Below, piece by piece: positions 35,887 through 44,877 of a stretch of 64,000 nucleotides of DNA (positions within the stretch are counted from its first letter, which is position 1; each line of letters begins with the position of its first letter). The position numbers and the translations under genes are program-made. Below the pieces are notes generated by a model. That model ran no database searches. It was not told the origin of the DNA and saw nothing but the letters and a program-made list of their open reading frames with translations. This DNA comes from an uncultured Oscillospiraceae bacterium (GTDB taxonomy: Bacteria > Bacillota > Clostridia > Oscillospirales > Ruminococcaceae): NCBI GenBank assembly GCA_910589145.1, contig CAJUSD010000004.1, positions 62,001-126,000 of the forward strand, in the 5' to 3' direction.

Positions 35887-36100
35887 AATTTGCGGGCACA
35901 GCCTTTGGTGAGAACTGCCTATGGCAGATTAAAAAGGTTTCGGATCCAAAGGATATACAGCAAAACTGTACTCCTGAAAACCCACTGAATGCTGGTTCAG
36001 CTTTGCTGAACACAGACCGTCAGGAATTTGACGCACTTGAAGGATTCCTTTTCAGTCGGATGATGTCCCTAAAACAGAAAAGAAGAAAATTAAGATAACA
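35887..36100 (+). repeat. Dispersed intergenic repeat, copy d
   Basis: The 351-bp gap between rnfC and the Gx transporter gene contains a copy starting TTTGCGGGCACAGCCT, then GCAGATTAAAAAGGTTTCGG and a GGTTCAGCTTTGCTGAAC hairpin like those at 8165 and 52850, ending near GATGTCCCTAAAACAG. It is oriented opposite to both flanking genes. No gene lies here. Confidence 0.7.
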
Positions 36101-36114
36101 GCATAAAACTTAAG

Positions 36115-36672
36115 TTAAATATGTTCTTCCTGGTATTTGGGGGCAAGGGGGATTTTTTCCAGAGCCGGGGAAACTACCTGTAACACAATTCCAGTCGCAA
36201 ATCCCATTGCAGCCCCCGCAGCAATCATAACAGGGAGATAGTACCATAAAAAACCGCCTGTTCCCAATACGGCAACAGCAGCAGAAAGCTGACCTATATT
36301 ATGGCTTACAGCTCCGAAAACGCTGATTAACTTATAATTTTTCTTTCCTGACAAAAGGCGTGAAACCAAAACCATCACTGCAACAGACAGCAGGCTTCCC
36401 GTTAAGCTGAGGGCAAATGCAGCCCATCCCCTTCCAAAAAAGACAAAGGCAGATTTCAGCAGGGATACGACAAAAGCATCTTTTACACCGCAGCAAAAGA
36501 GGGTAAACATAACAACCACATTCGCAAGCCCAAGTTTAATTCCGGGGGGCAGGCCGGGAACAGGAGGAAGGAGCCATTCTAAAAATGAAAGGGCAGCGGA
36601 AAGGGCTGTCAGAATTCCAATATGTGCAATAAAACGGGCAGGGCTTTCTTTATGTGTACCAGGCAACAACAT
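36115..36672 (-). CDS. Gx transporter family membrane protein (Hpre_diP_synt_I)
   Basis: A 185-residue protein with five to six helices: HIGILTALSAALSFLEWLLP, PPGIKLGLANVVVMFTLF (the conserved KLGLAN box), and VSHNIGQLSAA. Members were named after a heptaprenyl diphosphate synthase component but resemble small ECF/S-component transporters, often beside flavin or Rnf genes. It follows apbE by 26 bp, so the two form an operon. Several TTG/ATG starts are possible directly after AGGAGGAG. The substrate is unknown; a flavin or quinone precursor is a guess from context. Confidence 0.85.
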   Translation of the reverse strand: MLLPGTHKESPARFIAHIGILTALSAALSFLEWLLPPVPGLPPGIKLGLANVVVMFTLFCCGVKDAFVVSLLKSAFVFFGRGWAAFALSLTGSLLSVAVMVLVSRLLSGKKNYKLISVFGAVSHNIGQLSAAVAVLGTGGFLWYYLPVMIAAGAAMGFATGIVLQVVSPALEKIPLAPKYQEEHI

Positions 36673-36698
36673 CTCCTCCTATCAATCGGGAAAAGGCT

Positions 36699-37766
36699 TT
36701 ATTCTGCCAAACGGTATCCAGAGGATTCCAAAAGCTGAAACTGAAATTTTTCTTCAATATCCCCATACAGCCAGACCTGTCGGTCAGAATCAACCAGAAC
36801 AGCATGACAAGGAACGTTTTCCAGAAAGGCAAGCGCTTTTTCACGGCCCATTAAAAACAGTGCCGTTGAAAGCGCATCTGCTAGTGCGCCGTCTTCTGAA
36901 ATGACAGAGGCGCTGAGCAGATCCGTTTGGGCGGGCCATCCGGTACGCGGGTCTAGAATATGGCAGTACCGAACGCCGTTTTGCTCAAAGTACCGTTCAT
37001 ATCCTCCGGCAGTGGCCATTGTCTGTCCTTCCAGGGAGAATGTAGCGATTGCGGAAGCCTCTCCGCCGTTCAAAGGGTTCTGTAATCCAAAACGCATTTC
37101 CTTGCTGTCCGGTAAAACCATCATATTACCGCCTAAGGACAAATAACCCTTAACAATTCCATTTTTTTGGCAAACTTCTCTGAGCAGGTCGCAGGCGCAG
37201 CCTTTTGCAACAGCTCCTAAATCTATTCGCTGGCCTTCCCGCTGTAAATAAACTTCCTGTTTATCTTGTTCTAAAAATATTCCCTCTCCTACAAGGGATA
37301 AAGCGGTTTCTATTTCTTCCTGCGGAGGAACAGAGGGGGAGTCCCCCATAATATTCCACAGTGCTGTTAATGGACCGATTGTAACATCAAAAAGTCCGCT
37401 GGTCTGTTCCCTTAATTCCAGAGATCGAAGCAATAATTGAAAGGTTTCCGGTGAGACTGGCACCGCTTTTTTTCCTGCCATTTGGTTGACCTGCAAAATC
37501 TCCCCTTTCCCTGACCCATAGGTTTCCGAACAGGTAAATTTTCCTTCCAATTCCAATAGAAGGCTTTCACATTCTTCCAGGGCTTTTTGGGCATTTTCCC
37601 CATAGAAACAATATTGGATGACTGTATCCATTGCAAAATCCACTTTCGTAACTGGAACAGACTCCAGGCTTGCTTTCCTATGCTCCCACATCAGGCTGGA
37701 AAAAAATACTATCAGGATAATTACAAGCGGCCAGTATTTTCCCCAAGATAATTTCTTTTGTTTCAA
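36699..37766 (-). CDS. apbE: FAD:protein FMN transferase ApbE
   Basis: A 355-residue enzyme with an N-terminal anchor (about 10-24) and the ApbE domain: VTKVDFAMDTVIQ opening, RIDLGAVAKGCACDLL, YLSLGGNMMVL and the HILDPRTGWPAQTDLLSASVI block, with Asp/Thr for Mg2+. It attaches FMN through a phosphoester bond to Thr of RnfG and RnfD outside the membrane, so proximity to the rnf operon fits a dedicated role. The Gx gene lies directly downstream. Confidence 0.96.
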   Translation of the reverse strand: MKQKKLSWGKYWPLVIILIVFFSSLMWEHRKASLESVPVTKVDFAMDTVIQYCFYGENAQKALEECESLLLELEGKFTCSETYGSGKGEILQVNQMAGKKAVPVSPETFQLLLRSLELREQTSGLFDVTIGPLTALWNIMGDSPSVPPQEEIETALSLVGEGIFLEQDKQEVYLQREGQRIDLGAVAKGCACDLLREVCQKNGIVKGYLSLGGNMMVLPDSKEMRFGLQNPLNGGEASAIATFSLEGQTMATAGGYERYFEQNGVRYCHILDPRTGWPAQTDLLSASVISEDGALADALSTALFLMGREKALAFLENVPCHAVLVDSDRQVWLYGDIEEKFQFQLLESSGYRLAE

Positions 37767-38117
37767 TGAGCTGTCTCCTTTTTCAATTTTAACAACACAC
37801 CCTTATTATTGTATACGCTTTTTAGGAAATCTGCAATATCCTTTCGGCATTTTTCCGGGCTGCTTTTTAGGTTTCTTCTGCTAAATATAAAAAATGGCTT
37901 TTTATTTGAGCTTTTTCTGGTTTGATAAATAACAAACAGTATATTTATTTTGTCAAACTTTTCATACAATAGTTTGATGGTTATATTAGTAGAAAATAGC
38001 AAACGGCTTAAAACCATTGTTTAAGCCGTTTAGACAATCTGTTATTATTTTTCACTCAAATGTTGACGGGATTGTTAGGGTTTTGCTTTTTTCGTTTGTA
38101 TGAAGCTTTCTTTAAAC
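37767..38117. other. Intergenic region with a hairpin
   Basis: Between apbE and repeat copy i there is AT-rich sequence without a credible gene. A 12-bp stem (38001-38012 with 38020-38031) is present and could act as a weak terminator; TTGACA-like and TATACT-like boxes near 37940-37960 are not well spaced. Confidence 0.5.
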
Positions 38118-38212
38118 AAAGGAGTTTCGCGCCTGCGGGCGCGACCAGAGGGACTTTTTAGGAAAGTCCCTCTGGACTCTTCAAACCTTTTTCATTTACC
38201 CTTTAGGGCTGA
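38118..38212 (-). repeat. Dispersed intergenic repeat, copy i
   Basis: Minus orientation, directly after the stop of the FemAB-like gene (38215) and in line with it. Two hairpins: 38127-38133 with 38138-38144, and 13-bp arms 38145-38157 with 38163-38175, the second being CCAGAGGGACTTT with its complement. AAACCTTTTTCAT forms the end near the gene. Confidence 0.85.
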
Positions 38213-38214
38213 TC

Positions 38215-39285
38215 TTAGAGCCTATCCCCATTAGAAAACTTTTTCTTAATAGCACCAAGTTTTTCCTTGGCTTTTTGCGCACTCTGGACCAGTGTATATG
38301 CTGTTGGATTAATAATGTAGTTAAACTCCCCGGCATATTCCACCAATTCGCCATTTTTAAAACTTTTTTTAAATAGATAAACACCATAAAGATGTTCGTC
38401 CTCTGCCGGGTCAATGGTAACCCCCTGAAAATCATAGATCTGGCAATGGTTCAAAAAAGCCCATTGGATCATTTCCCACTGCATCAGATAATTGGCGTTA
38501 AGTTCTCGATGCTGGTTAGAGGTAGCGCCATAAACATGGCAGGTTTTTCCGGCATATTGTACCGTAATGGCTCCAGTAATGGGTTCATTTTGGAAATAAG
38601 TGAGATACAGCCGTATATTATCCCCATAAGCGGTCAGGAAACGTTCCAGATATTCCTTAGGCCGAATAGAAAAGCTGTCCCTTGCACCGGTATCCTGATA
38701 AATCCGGTAAAAATCATCCAGTCCATCCTGAATACTGCAAACGCGGCACTCCACGCCGTTTTTCAAAGCATATCGGACACAATACCGGGATTTTCTTCCA
38801 ATCGTCATAAACAAGTCGTCCGCAGTACCGGACTGCGGCAGCCGAATCAGATAGTTGTGGCGTGTTTGAATGGTTTCATGATGTTTGGCGTTGGGCTGGA
38901 AAGAAAAGCCCAAATCTTTCAAAAGGGAAATGGTATTCAAATCGTCAGCCATAATGCAGGGATCCCACTTTAAAATATACCCGGAATACTGTTTTGCCAC
39001 TTCCAAAGCGCCCTCTAAAATATCTTTTAAAGCCTCTTTGTCATTGTAGTCGCAGACTGGGCCTCTGGGACAGTAAAGCATGGAAGCGCCTACCACTGGC
39101 ATTTTCATAATCAATATTAGAGCCCCGCCTATTATTTTTCCCCACTTGTTCCGCGACACTACTATTTCATACTGCCAGTTGTTTTTTACTTTTGTCCAGT
39201 TCACGGATTGGGTAAATCCGCCGTTGGGATGGGTTTGAACAAATTCCTCATATTCGGGATATTGTTCCTTTTTTAAAATTTCCAT
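38215..39285 (-). CDS. FemAB-like peptidoglycan bridge aminoacyltransferase 1
   Basis: A 356-residue protein of the FemX/FemA/FemB group, with two GNAT-like halves: FTQSVNWTKVKNNWQYE near the N-terminus, MLYCPRGPVCDYNDKEALKD, and FAN-like PITGAITVQYAGKTCHVYGATSNQHRELNANYLMQWE in short pieces, with the last GVTIDP and LYGVYLFKKSFK. These enzymes use aminoacyl-tRNA to add amino acids to lipid II at the membrane, building the interpeptide bridge, on which sortases also act. It lies 3 bp after a paralogue. Confidence 0.92.
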   Translation of the reverse strand: MEILKKEQYPEYEEFVQTHPNGGFTQSVNWTKVKNNWQYEIVVSRNKWGKIIGGALILIMKMPVVGASMLYCPRGPVCDYNDKEALKDILEGALEVAKQYSGYILKWDPCIMADDLNTISLLKDLGFSFQPNAKHHETIQTRHNYLIRLPQSGTADDLFMTIGRKSRYCVRYALKNGVECRVCSIQDGLDDFYRIYQDTGARDSFSIRPKEYLERFLTAYGDNIRLYLTYFQNEPITGAITVQYAGKTCHVYGATSNQHRELNANYLMQWEMIQWAFLNHCQIYDFQGVTIDPAEDEHLYGVYLFKKSFKNGELVEYAGEFNYIINPTAYTLVQSAQKAKEKLGAIKKKFSNGDRL

Positions 39286-39288
39286 GGC

Positions 39289-40434
39289 TTATTTTCCCTC
39301 CTGTTCCTGTTGGCTTTTCCCATTTTCTTTATCTGTTGGAGAATTGGCTGTAGAACGGCTTTCTTCCCGTTTTTGGTGCAGTTTACGACGGAAATCGTAA
39401 TAACGCCGCCGCACTTCCTGGGCTGTTGTAAACAGTCGGTGCATGGATGGCCGGAAAATATAATCAAATTCCCCTGCATACCCTACTGCGCGCCCGTTAA
39501 ATCCCTTTTTGAAACGGTACACCCCATACATAGGACTGCCAGGGTCGCAGTTGACTGGTATGCCCAGAAAATCATAAATATAACAGTTGCCTTCCAACGC
39601 CCAGTTAATCATCTCCCACTGCATCAGATAGTTGGGCATAACGTTGCGGTATTTGCTGTCCGACGCGCCGAAAATATAGTTGGTTTTCCCCGCATACCGG
39701 CAGCACATAGCCCCCGATAAGGGAGTGCCCTCATAATAACAGAGATAGAGACGCATATCCTCTCCAAACGCATCCAGCATTTTGGCATAATATTCCTTGG
39801 AACGATCAGTAAAATTATCCCGCTCTGCCGTAATGCGGGACAGCATAACAAAGTCATCCAACCCCTCTTTGCCGCATATCCGGCATTCTACCTGATGGCG
39901 TTTCGCCACACGGATGTTGTACCTTGTTTTCTGGCTGAAGGATGCAATTACTTCGTCCGGCGTTTTGCCCTGGATATCAGGCAGGATATAATTGAAACGC
40001 CTCTGTACTGTTTCGCTTTCAGAGCAGCCCTCTTTGATTTGATAGCCCAGGGCGCGAAACATATCAATTACTGAACGGTCGGTTTCTTCTACCATGGGAT
40101 CGCATTTATAAAAAAATGCTTTGTGTTTTTTGGCAAGTTCTTTAATACCAAATAAAATTTCCTCCATCTGCCCCTTGTTTAGATAATCGCAGACCGGACC
40201 GCGGGGGGAATATAACATGGTATACCCCAGGGGCAGCTTTTTGATTAAAACCAGCGTCCCTGCACAGACTGCCCCGCTGCTGTCACGTACGACAATGATT
40301 TCATGTCCCCAGTTTTCTTTTACTTTGGTCCAGTTGACGGACTGCATAAAACTGCCGTAACGGTGGGATTTGGCAAAAGCTTCATATTCCCCTGCATTTT
40401 GCAGGGAGAGGATTTCATGCGAAAGCTGCCCCAT
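39289..40434 (-). CDS. FemAB-like peptidoglycan bridge aminoacyltransferase 2
   Basis: A 381-residue paralogue of the next gene, with the same landmarks: FMQSVNWTKVKENW, MLYSPRGPVCDYLNKG, NYLMQWEMINWALEGNCYIYDFLG, and MYGVYRFKKGF. The C-terminal 35 residues are charged and low-complexity (RREESRSTANSP). Two members in tandem suggest a bridge of at least two residues or a two-step addition, as in FemA/FemB. The 128-bp gap upstream holds the terminator of the sortase-like block. Confidence 0.92.
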   Translation of the reverse strand: MGQLSHEILSLQNAGEYEAFAKSHRYGSFMQSVNWTKVKENWGHEIIVVRDSSGAVCAGTLVLIKKLPLGYTMLYSPRGPVCDYLNKGQMEEILFGIKELAKKHKAFFYKCDPMVEETDRSVIDMFRALGYQIKEGCSESETVQRRFNYILPDIQGKTPDEVIASFSQKTRYNIRVAKRHQVECRICGKEGLDDFVMLSRITAERDNFTDRSKEYYAKMLDAFGEDMRLYLCYYEGTPLSGAMCCRYAGKTNYIFGASDSKYRNVMPNYLMQWEMINWALEGNCYIYDFLGIPVNCDPGSPMYGVYRFKKGFNGRAVGYAGEFDYIFRPSMHRLFTTAQEVRRRYYDFRRKLHQKREESRSTANSPTDKENGKSQQEQEGK

Positions 40435-40525
40435 TGATTTACATTCCTTTCCGTTTTAACGTTATACCTTGATAATATTGGATGATTTTATTTTTATCAA
40501 ACATGAAACAGAGGCGAAAAACAGA

Positions 40526-40560
40526 CCTCCCCAGCAAAAAGACCGCTGGGGAGGGATAAG
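40526..40560 (-). terminator. Terminator of the sortase-like block
   Basis: A 10-bp GC-rich stem (40526-40535 with 40545-40554) followed on the minus strand by TCTGTTTTTCG, directly after the stop of the first sortase-like gene (40562). Confidence 0.85.
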
Positions 40561-40561
40561 T

Positions 40562-41641
40562 TTACTTTGATTTCTTTTCTCTTAAAACTGGTTCTACTGG
40601 AGAAGGATTTTTCTCTATTTTACAGGTTTCATTGTATGTACTATCCTTTGGAAGAAGACGCCCTGTCACAACAAAGCGGATTTGTTCATTGTCATATACA
40701 TCTTCATAATAACCATATGGAGTAGTAGACAAAGTGATAAATTTATCTTCATCTGTAATAGTTATATCTGGATACAGCCAGATTGAATGGCTGACTGCCT
40801 GTTCCGCCATATGATAAGCATCCTCTTGGCTAATATTGCTTCTGTAATATTTATACTTTGGCTCATCTTCTATATAGCCAACAGAAAAAATTTCATATAT
40901 AAAGTTTTCTTTTTCATTTGAAAAAACAATGTAAGGGTGAGATTCTGTAAAATCTTGATCTAAAAAGTGGAATAATTGGGCAAATTCTAATCCGTCTGGA
41001 TAATCACTGACTATTTCATTAAGAAACTTACGTCTTTCTTCTTTATCCTCTTCACTGGAAGCTTGAGCTATTTCTTCTGATACTTTTTCAAATACAGTTG
41101 GATCTAACACTCCTATATTATATCCCATAACAGCCAAATTAAAACTCAAATTTTCTCTTGAGTCATATACAGGCTGAGAATATAGGTACGGGCTTCCTGC
41201 CGCAAACTTTCCGATCTCTTTTTTCTCCCAGTTTAATACACTTAACTTTTTCTTGGTTTCTTCTTCTTTTCTGCCATAATAAAAGTCATAAAAATCCCAA
41301 AATTTTTCGTAATTTATAGTATAATCAAGCACAGGCGTATCTATCTTGGTATCAGGAATATACAAATAGCCGCCAACATCTTCATTAATATTTTTTGCAT
41401 CCACAACTTTCTGCGTATTGTCAACCTTAGAAATATCAAACTTCTCAGGTTCGGGTTCTGAACTGGAACTTGGAACAGAACTGCTGGAAGAAGAAATTGA
41501 TGAAGATGAACTGGATGAAACTGAAGAACTTAGTAAAACAGAAGATATTTCACTGGAACTGCTTGTTTCGCCGCTGGAACAGGCAGACAGTGAAAAGATA
41601 ACAGAAGCAGCCGCTAAAATGTTTAAAAATTTTTTTCTCAT
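40562..41641 (-). CDS. Sortase-B-like lipoprotein lacking catalytic His and Cys
   Basis: A 359-residue lipoprotein: lipobox LSAC (Cys21), a long poly-Ser linker, then a sortase-B-like domain aligning along its length with the two neighbours (VGGYLYIPDTKIDTPVL, FAQLFHFLDQDF, FIYEIF). The active-site GHN is GYN here (Tyr174 in place of His), and LSTC is LSTTPY (Thr307 in place of Cys); the Arg of IRFVV remains. The fold is kept but transpeptidation should be impossible. It may bind substrate or regulate the active partners. Third in the block, 66 bp after the second gene, without a clear promoter of its own. Confidence 0.9.
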   Translation of the reverse strand: MRKKFLNILAAASVIFSLSACSSGETSSSSEISSVLLSSSVSSSSSSSISSSSSSVPSSSSEPEPEKFDISKVDNTQKVVDAKNINEDVGGYLYIPDTKIDTPVLDYTINYEKFWDFYDFYYGRKEEETKKKLSVLNWEKKEIGKFAAGSPYLYSQPVYDSRENLSFNLAVMGYNIGVLDPTVFEKVSEEIAQASSEEDKEERRKFLNEIVSDYPDGLEFAQLFHFLDQDFTESHPYIVFSNEKENFIYEIFSVGYIEDEPKYKYYRSNISQEDAYHMAEQAVSHSIWLYPDITITDEDKFITLSTTPYGYYEDVYDNEQIRFVVTGRLLPKDSTYNETCKIEKNPSPVEPVLREKKSK

Positions 41642-41707
41642 GTCACACTACCCCTTAGGGGGAGATTTTTAAAAACATCTCCCCCAAAATATAGAAACTT
41701 ATACAGT

Positions 41708-42691
41708 TTATGCTACATCCGCCGGCATTTTGGGAGATGGGTTTTTAGCAACATTTGCAGTTGCATCTCCTCTGGCGTTGGCAGGAAGCAGTTTCCCCAT
41801 AACCACATAACGGTGCTTGTCAGAGGCTTCCAAAGCCTGTGCGGGAGTCATACCTTCGGTAAACTCATAGGTGCAGGTGGAAAGGGTGATAAACTTGTCC
41901 CCTTCTTCCAGCTTCACATCTTTATAATTCATCTGCGAACGTTTGACAGCCTCTTTTGCAACAGTGAGAGCATCTTTTGCATCCAGATTGCTGGAGTAAT
42001 ATTTGGGATCTGTCTCTGCTTCTGTATAATAAGCGGCGAACACCTGGTAAATGTAATTTTCATTATTGGTAGAGAAGTAAATATAGGGATTCTTTTTGGC
42101 AAAATCCTCATCAAGATATTTGTAAAGCTGGGCAAACATCATTGCATCAGGGAGGTCTTCAAGGGGGGCGGCGTCATATCTTGTATTAGGGTCAAGCCGT
42201 CCAGGATTATGCCCGAAAATAACCAGGTTATGGGAAAGATCGTCCCTGGAATCATACTTTGCGTTGAAGTGCATATAAAAAGCGCCTGTAACGCCGCTGT
42301 TGACCTTCTCTTTTTTCCAGTTCCGGCGGTCGTTTACCGTATCATAGGTAGCCCAGAATTCATCAACTGTGCTGTAATTCTTGCCGCTGACAACCGGCTC
42401 GTCAACAGTGGTATTAGGAATGTATATATATCCGCCAACGTCCTTGTTGACTTTAATCGCATCCTGGACTTTGGAAACGTTGTCATATACCTTGATTTCC
42501 GGCTTGCTCATATCCTGGGAGGAGGACTTGCTGGAAGATTTAGAACTTCCCTTACTGCTGCTATCAGAGGTAGAAGCAGACGTTGAGCTGGAATCAGAGC
42601 TGGTTGAGGCGTCGCGGGAACATCCGGCTGCAAAGACCATCATTGCAGCCAGCAATATGGCTGCCGCTTTCTTGAAGTGGAATTTCTTCAT
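41708..42691 (-). CDS. Sortase-B-like lipoprotein with intact active site (second)
   Basis: A 327-residue protein: signal peptide with FAAGC (Cys24), Ser/Asp linker, sortase B domain with IYIPNTTVDEPVV, the catalytic His161 in IFGHNPG, Cys273 in LSTCTY and Arg in KHRYVVMG. Class B sortases join sorting-signal proteins to peptidoglycan; most have an N-terminal transmembrane anchor, so a lipid anchor is unusual. ATG 42691 with AAGGAG upstream is chosen; the upstream frame extension crosses its promoter. The target cannot be identified here; no NPQTN-like protein is in the window. Confidence 0.92.
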   Translation of the reverse strand: MKKFHFKKAAAILLAAMMVFAAGCSRDASTSSDSSSTSASTSDSSSKGSSKSSSKSSSQDMSKPEIKVYDNVSKVQDAIKVNKDVGGYIYIPNTTVDEPVVSGKNYSTVDEFWATYDTVNDRRNWKKEKVNSGVTGAFYMHFNAKYDSRDDLSHNLVIFGHNPGRLDPNTRYDAAPLEDLPDAMMFAQLYKYLDEDFAKKNPYIYFSTNNENYIYQVFAAYYTEAETDPKYYSSNLDAKDALTVAKEAVKRSQMNYKDVKLEEGDKFITLSTCTYEFTEGMTPAQALEASDKHRYVVMGKLLPANARGDATANVAKNPSPKMPADVA

Positions 42692-42768
42692 AATTTCAGG
42701 ACTCCTTTTTACTGTTAATCTTTTATTTTTACATGGAATAATGCTGGAAAAGACTGCCCGTGTATTAA

Positions 42769-42797
42769 AATATAGCATGAGAATTCATTGAGTGCAA
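42769..42797 (-). promoter_or_regulatory. Promoter of the second sortase-like gene
   Basis: On the minus strand TTGCAC (42797-42792) and TATATT (42774-42769) with a 17-base spacer, about 78 bases before the ATG. Confidence 0.65.
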
Positions 42798-42833
42798 GGG
42801 AATGTAACAGAATATTTAAAATTCTATCAAAAA

Positions 42834-43820
42834 TTATACCTGGGGCTGCTTGGGGGAAGGATTTTTGGTAATTTTGGCTGTAGGGGAAAGCCTTGCATTT
42901 TCAGGCAGCAAGCGGCCCTGTACCACAAACCGGTAAGATTCTGCTGCATGAAGGTTCGTAGTAATAGAATAGGTACAGGTAGACAATGTAAGATATCTGT
43001 CTCCATCCTGAAGCTTAACATCGTCATAAATCCATTGAGACCGTTCCTGAGCGCTTTGGGCTACTTTCAGTGCATCACTCTGGCTGATCCCGCTGGACCA
43101 GTAGGGGGGATTGGAATATGCTTCCGTCCAATAAACGGCAAAAATTTGATAAATATAGTTTTCCTTTTCGGTAGAGAAGAACAAATAAGGATGGTTTGTG
43201 GCAAATTCTTCGTCTAAGAATTTATAAAGCTGTGCAAACATCGCCCCATCTGGAAGATCTTTCACGGGAATAGAAGCATTATAGGTTTGCCCATATGGCA
43301 TACCAGTATTATGCCCAAAAATAACCAGATTTGGGGAAAGTTCAGCGCGTGAATTAATATTGGCTCGATTATGCAGATACGCTACACCATACCCACCATA
43401 ACCTGTACTTTCTCTTCTCCAATTTAGACGGTTATACGTTTGGTCATAAATTGCCTGAAGCCCTTCCATCCCATTACTATACTGAGAAGAAGTCAGAATC
43501 GGCTCGTCAATCCGGGTATCCGGGATGAACAGATGCGCTCCAACGTCTGTATTAATGGTTCGGGATTCCGTCACTCTGCCAGTAAAATCGTAAGTCTCCA
43601 CCTGTTCCGGGCGGATTCCCGGCACAATGATCCCTGCCGGGTCAAGCGGGTTTACAAATAAATAAGGGGGGCGGGTATCTTCCGGCTCACTGCTGGAACT
43701 GGAAGAGGAAGGTTCGCTTGAGGAAGGCTCCGGGGACGAAGTTCGGCTTTGACATCCAGTTATTGCAATCATTACAGCCGCCAGGACAGCTATTACAGAA
43801 TATCGGCGTTTTTTTATCAT
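42834..43820 (-). CDS. Sortase-B-like lipoprotein with intact active site (first)
   Basis: A 328-residue protein with lipobox ITGC, a Ser/Pro/Glu linker and a sortase B domain: HLFIPDTRIDEPIL, catalytic His170 in IFGHNTG, Cys282 in LSTCTY, Arg in SYRFVVQG. ATG 43820 follows AAGGAG; a frame running on to 44291 overlaps the DUF975 gene region and the promoter and is not used. It is first of three tandem paralogues, separated by 142 bp from the second, each of the first two with its own promoter. Confidence 0.92.
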   Translation of the reverse strand: MIKKRRYSVIAVLAAVMIAITGCQSRTSSPEPSSSEPSSSSSSSEPEDTRPPYLFVNPLDPAGIIVPGIRPEQVETYDFTGRVTESRTINTDVGAHLFIPDTRIDEPILTSSQYSNGMEGLQAIYDQTYNRLNWRRESTGYGGYGVAYLHNRANINSRAELSPNLVIFGHNTGMPYGQTYNASIPVKDLPDGAMFAQLYKFLDEEFATNHPYLFFSTEKENYIYQIFAVYWTEAYSNPPYWSSGISQSDALKVAQSAQERSQWIYDDVKLQDGDRYLTLSTCTYSITTNLHAAESYRFVVQGRLLPENARLSPTAKITKNPSPKQPQV

Positions 43821-43886
43821 TTTGTATTGCTCCTTCTTGTCGGTATTGGCAAAAAGACTTCTTGTGTGAAAAAGCCCGTATTTATT

Positions 43887-43915
43887 AATATAGTTGAAGT
43901 TTTCCCTTTCGTCAA
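43887..43915 (-). promoter_or_regulatory. Promoter of the first sortase-like gene
   Basis: On the minus strand TTGACG (43915-43910) and TATATT (43892-43887) with a 17-base spacer, 67 bases before the ATG. Confidence 0.65.
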
Positions 43916-44054
43916 TCCATATTTCAATTTTTCTGAAGAATTTGGCTTTATCATCCCCCTCTTTCACCGCTGAAACAGCTTTCCATTTCTTATAGTGGTG
44001 ATTTTGGGTAAAATTATTGCATAATTTAATAATTTTTATTTCAGGAATAAAAAG

Positions 44055-44080
44055 CCCTGGATTTGTGAAAATCCAGGGTA
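44055..44080 (-). terminator. Terminator after the DUF975 gene
   Basis: A 10-bp stem (44055-44064 with 44069-44078), loop GTGA, followed on the minus strand by CTTTTTATT, next to the stop at 44089. Confidence 0.88.
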
Positions 44081-44088
44081 GAGAAAAT

Positions 44089-44835
44089 TTAGCAGCTTTG
44101 GCCGTTTTCAGGATACCAGAAATTACAAAGTTCGTCCTCTCCAGTAACACCCATATCAAAAACCTTGGCACGCATAGCTTCATACAGTTCAGCAAAGGTA
44201 GAATCCATATAGGGCAATACAAAATAGGTTCCAATACAGCAGGCAAGCATACCCAAAATCTGCCAGCCCATAAAAGACAGTTCCAGGACAAAAATATTCC
44301 ATTTCTCGCCGTTGGTCATAATCCTGCTCAGTTCAAAAGCGCGGGCAGAGGAAATATTGGGATTTTCTGCTAAAATATAAGGAACCATATAATATTCATA
44401 GCTTTTCACAATTCCCGGAATGATAAAAAGCAAAGACCATAAGCCTGTATACAGCCTGCGTAGAAACTGTGTTTTAACAATATTGAGATAGTACCCTTTT
44501 CCGCTTTTAAAGGCACAGAATAGTTCTCCGAAGGCAGCCTGCTGCAATCTGGAACACATATAAAAGCGATCTTTTCCGACTTCAAGGGGATTGACAACAA
44601 AAATATTGAAAATAATTCCCACGACTGAAACAGCCAATACAATAAACGCAAGTATAATGATAACTTCCGCCGGCATACTGTCTGAACTATTTTCCAGGTA
44701 GGAAGAGAAGCCGGAGGAAGATGAGCTGAACATGCCAGCCAGTACAGAATAAAGGGCGCTGACCCCCATCATCATCCAATAATATTTTGCCATTACAGCT
44801 TTTGCGTTGGTTTTAACTTGTTCACGGGTCCACAT
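44089..44835 (-). CDS. DUF975 family membrane protein
   Basis: A 248-residue protein with five to six helices. It opens with REQVKTNAKAVMAKYYW, has FNIFVVNPLEVGKDRFYM, the FKSGKGYYLNIVKTQFLRRL segment and LWSLLFIIPGIVKSYEYYMVPYILAEN in parts, all DUF975 marks, and ends Cys-rich. Function is unknown in the family; it is a membrane protein of Gram-positive anaerobes. It is monocistronic: the bicupin upstream is 42 bp away on the same strand and could read into it. Confidence 0.88.
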   Translation of the reverse strand: MWTREQVKTNAKAVMAKYYWMMMGVSALYSVLAGMFSSSSSGFSSYLENSSDSMPAEVIIILAFIVLAVSVVGIIFNIFVVNPLEVGKDRFYMCSRLQQAAFGELFCAFKSGKGYYLNIVKTQFLRRLYTGLWSLLFIIPGIVKSYEYYMVPYILAENPNISSARAFELSRIMTNGEKWNIFVLELSFMGWQILGMLACCIGTYFVLPYMDSTFAELYEAMRAKVFDMGVTGEDELCNFWYPENGQSC

Positions 44836-44877
44836 ATAGGGAACCCCTCCTTTCCAGACAAAGGACTTATAACTGGT

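Noticed and set aside
41658..41685. GGGGGAGAT/ATCTCCCCC hairpin as a terminator between the second and dead sortase-like genes
   Set aside because: On the minus strand no T run follows it; it lies right before a ribosome site, so at best it is a translation or attenuation element.
41813..42586. 257-codon frame opposite the second sortase-like gene
   Set aside because: The minus-strand frame carries intact sortase residues and its own promoter.
43821..44291. N-terminal extension of the first sortase-like gene
   Set aside because: It would cover the promoter at 43887-43915 and part of the DUF975 gene; the ATG at 43820 has a good ribosome site followed by a signal peptide.
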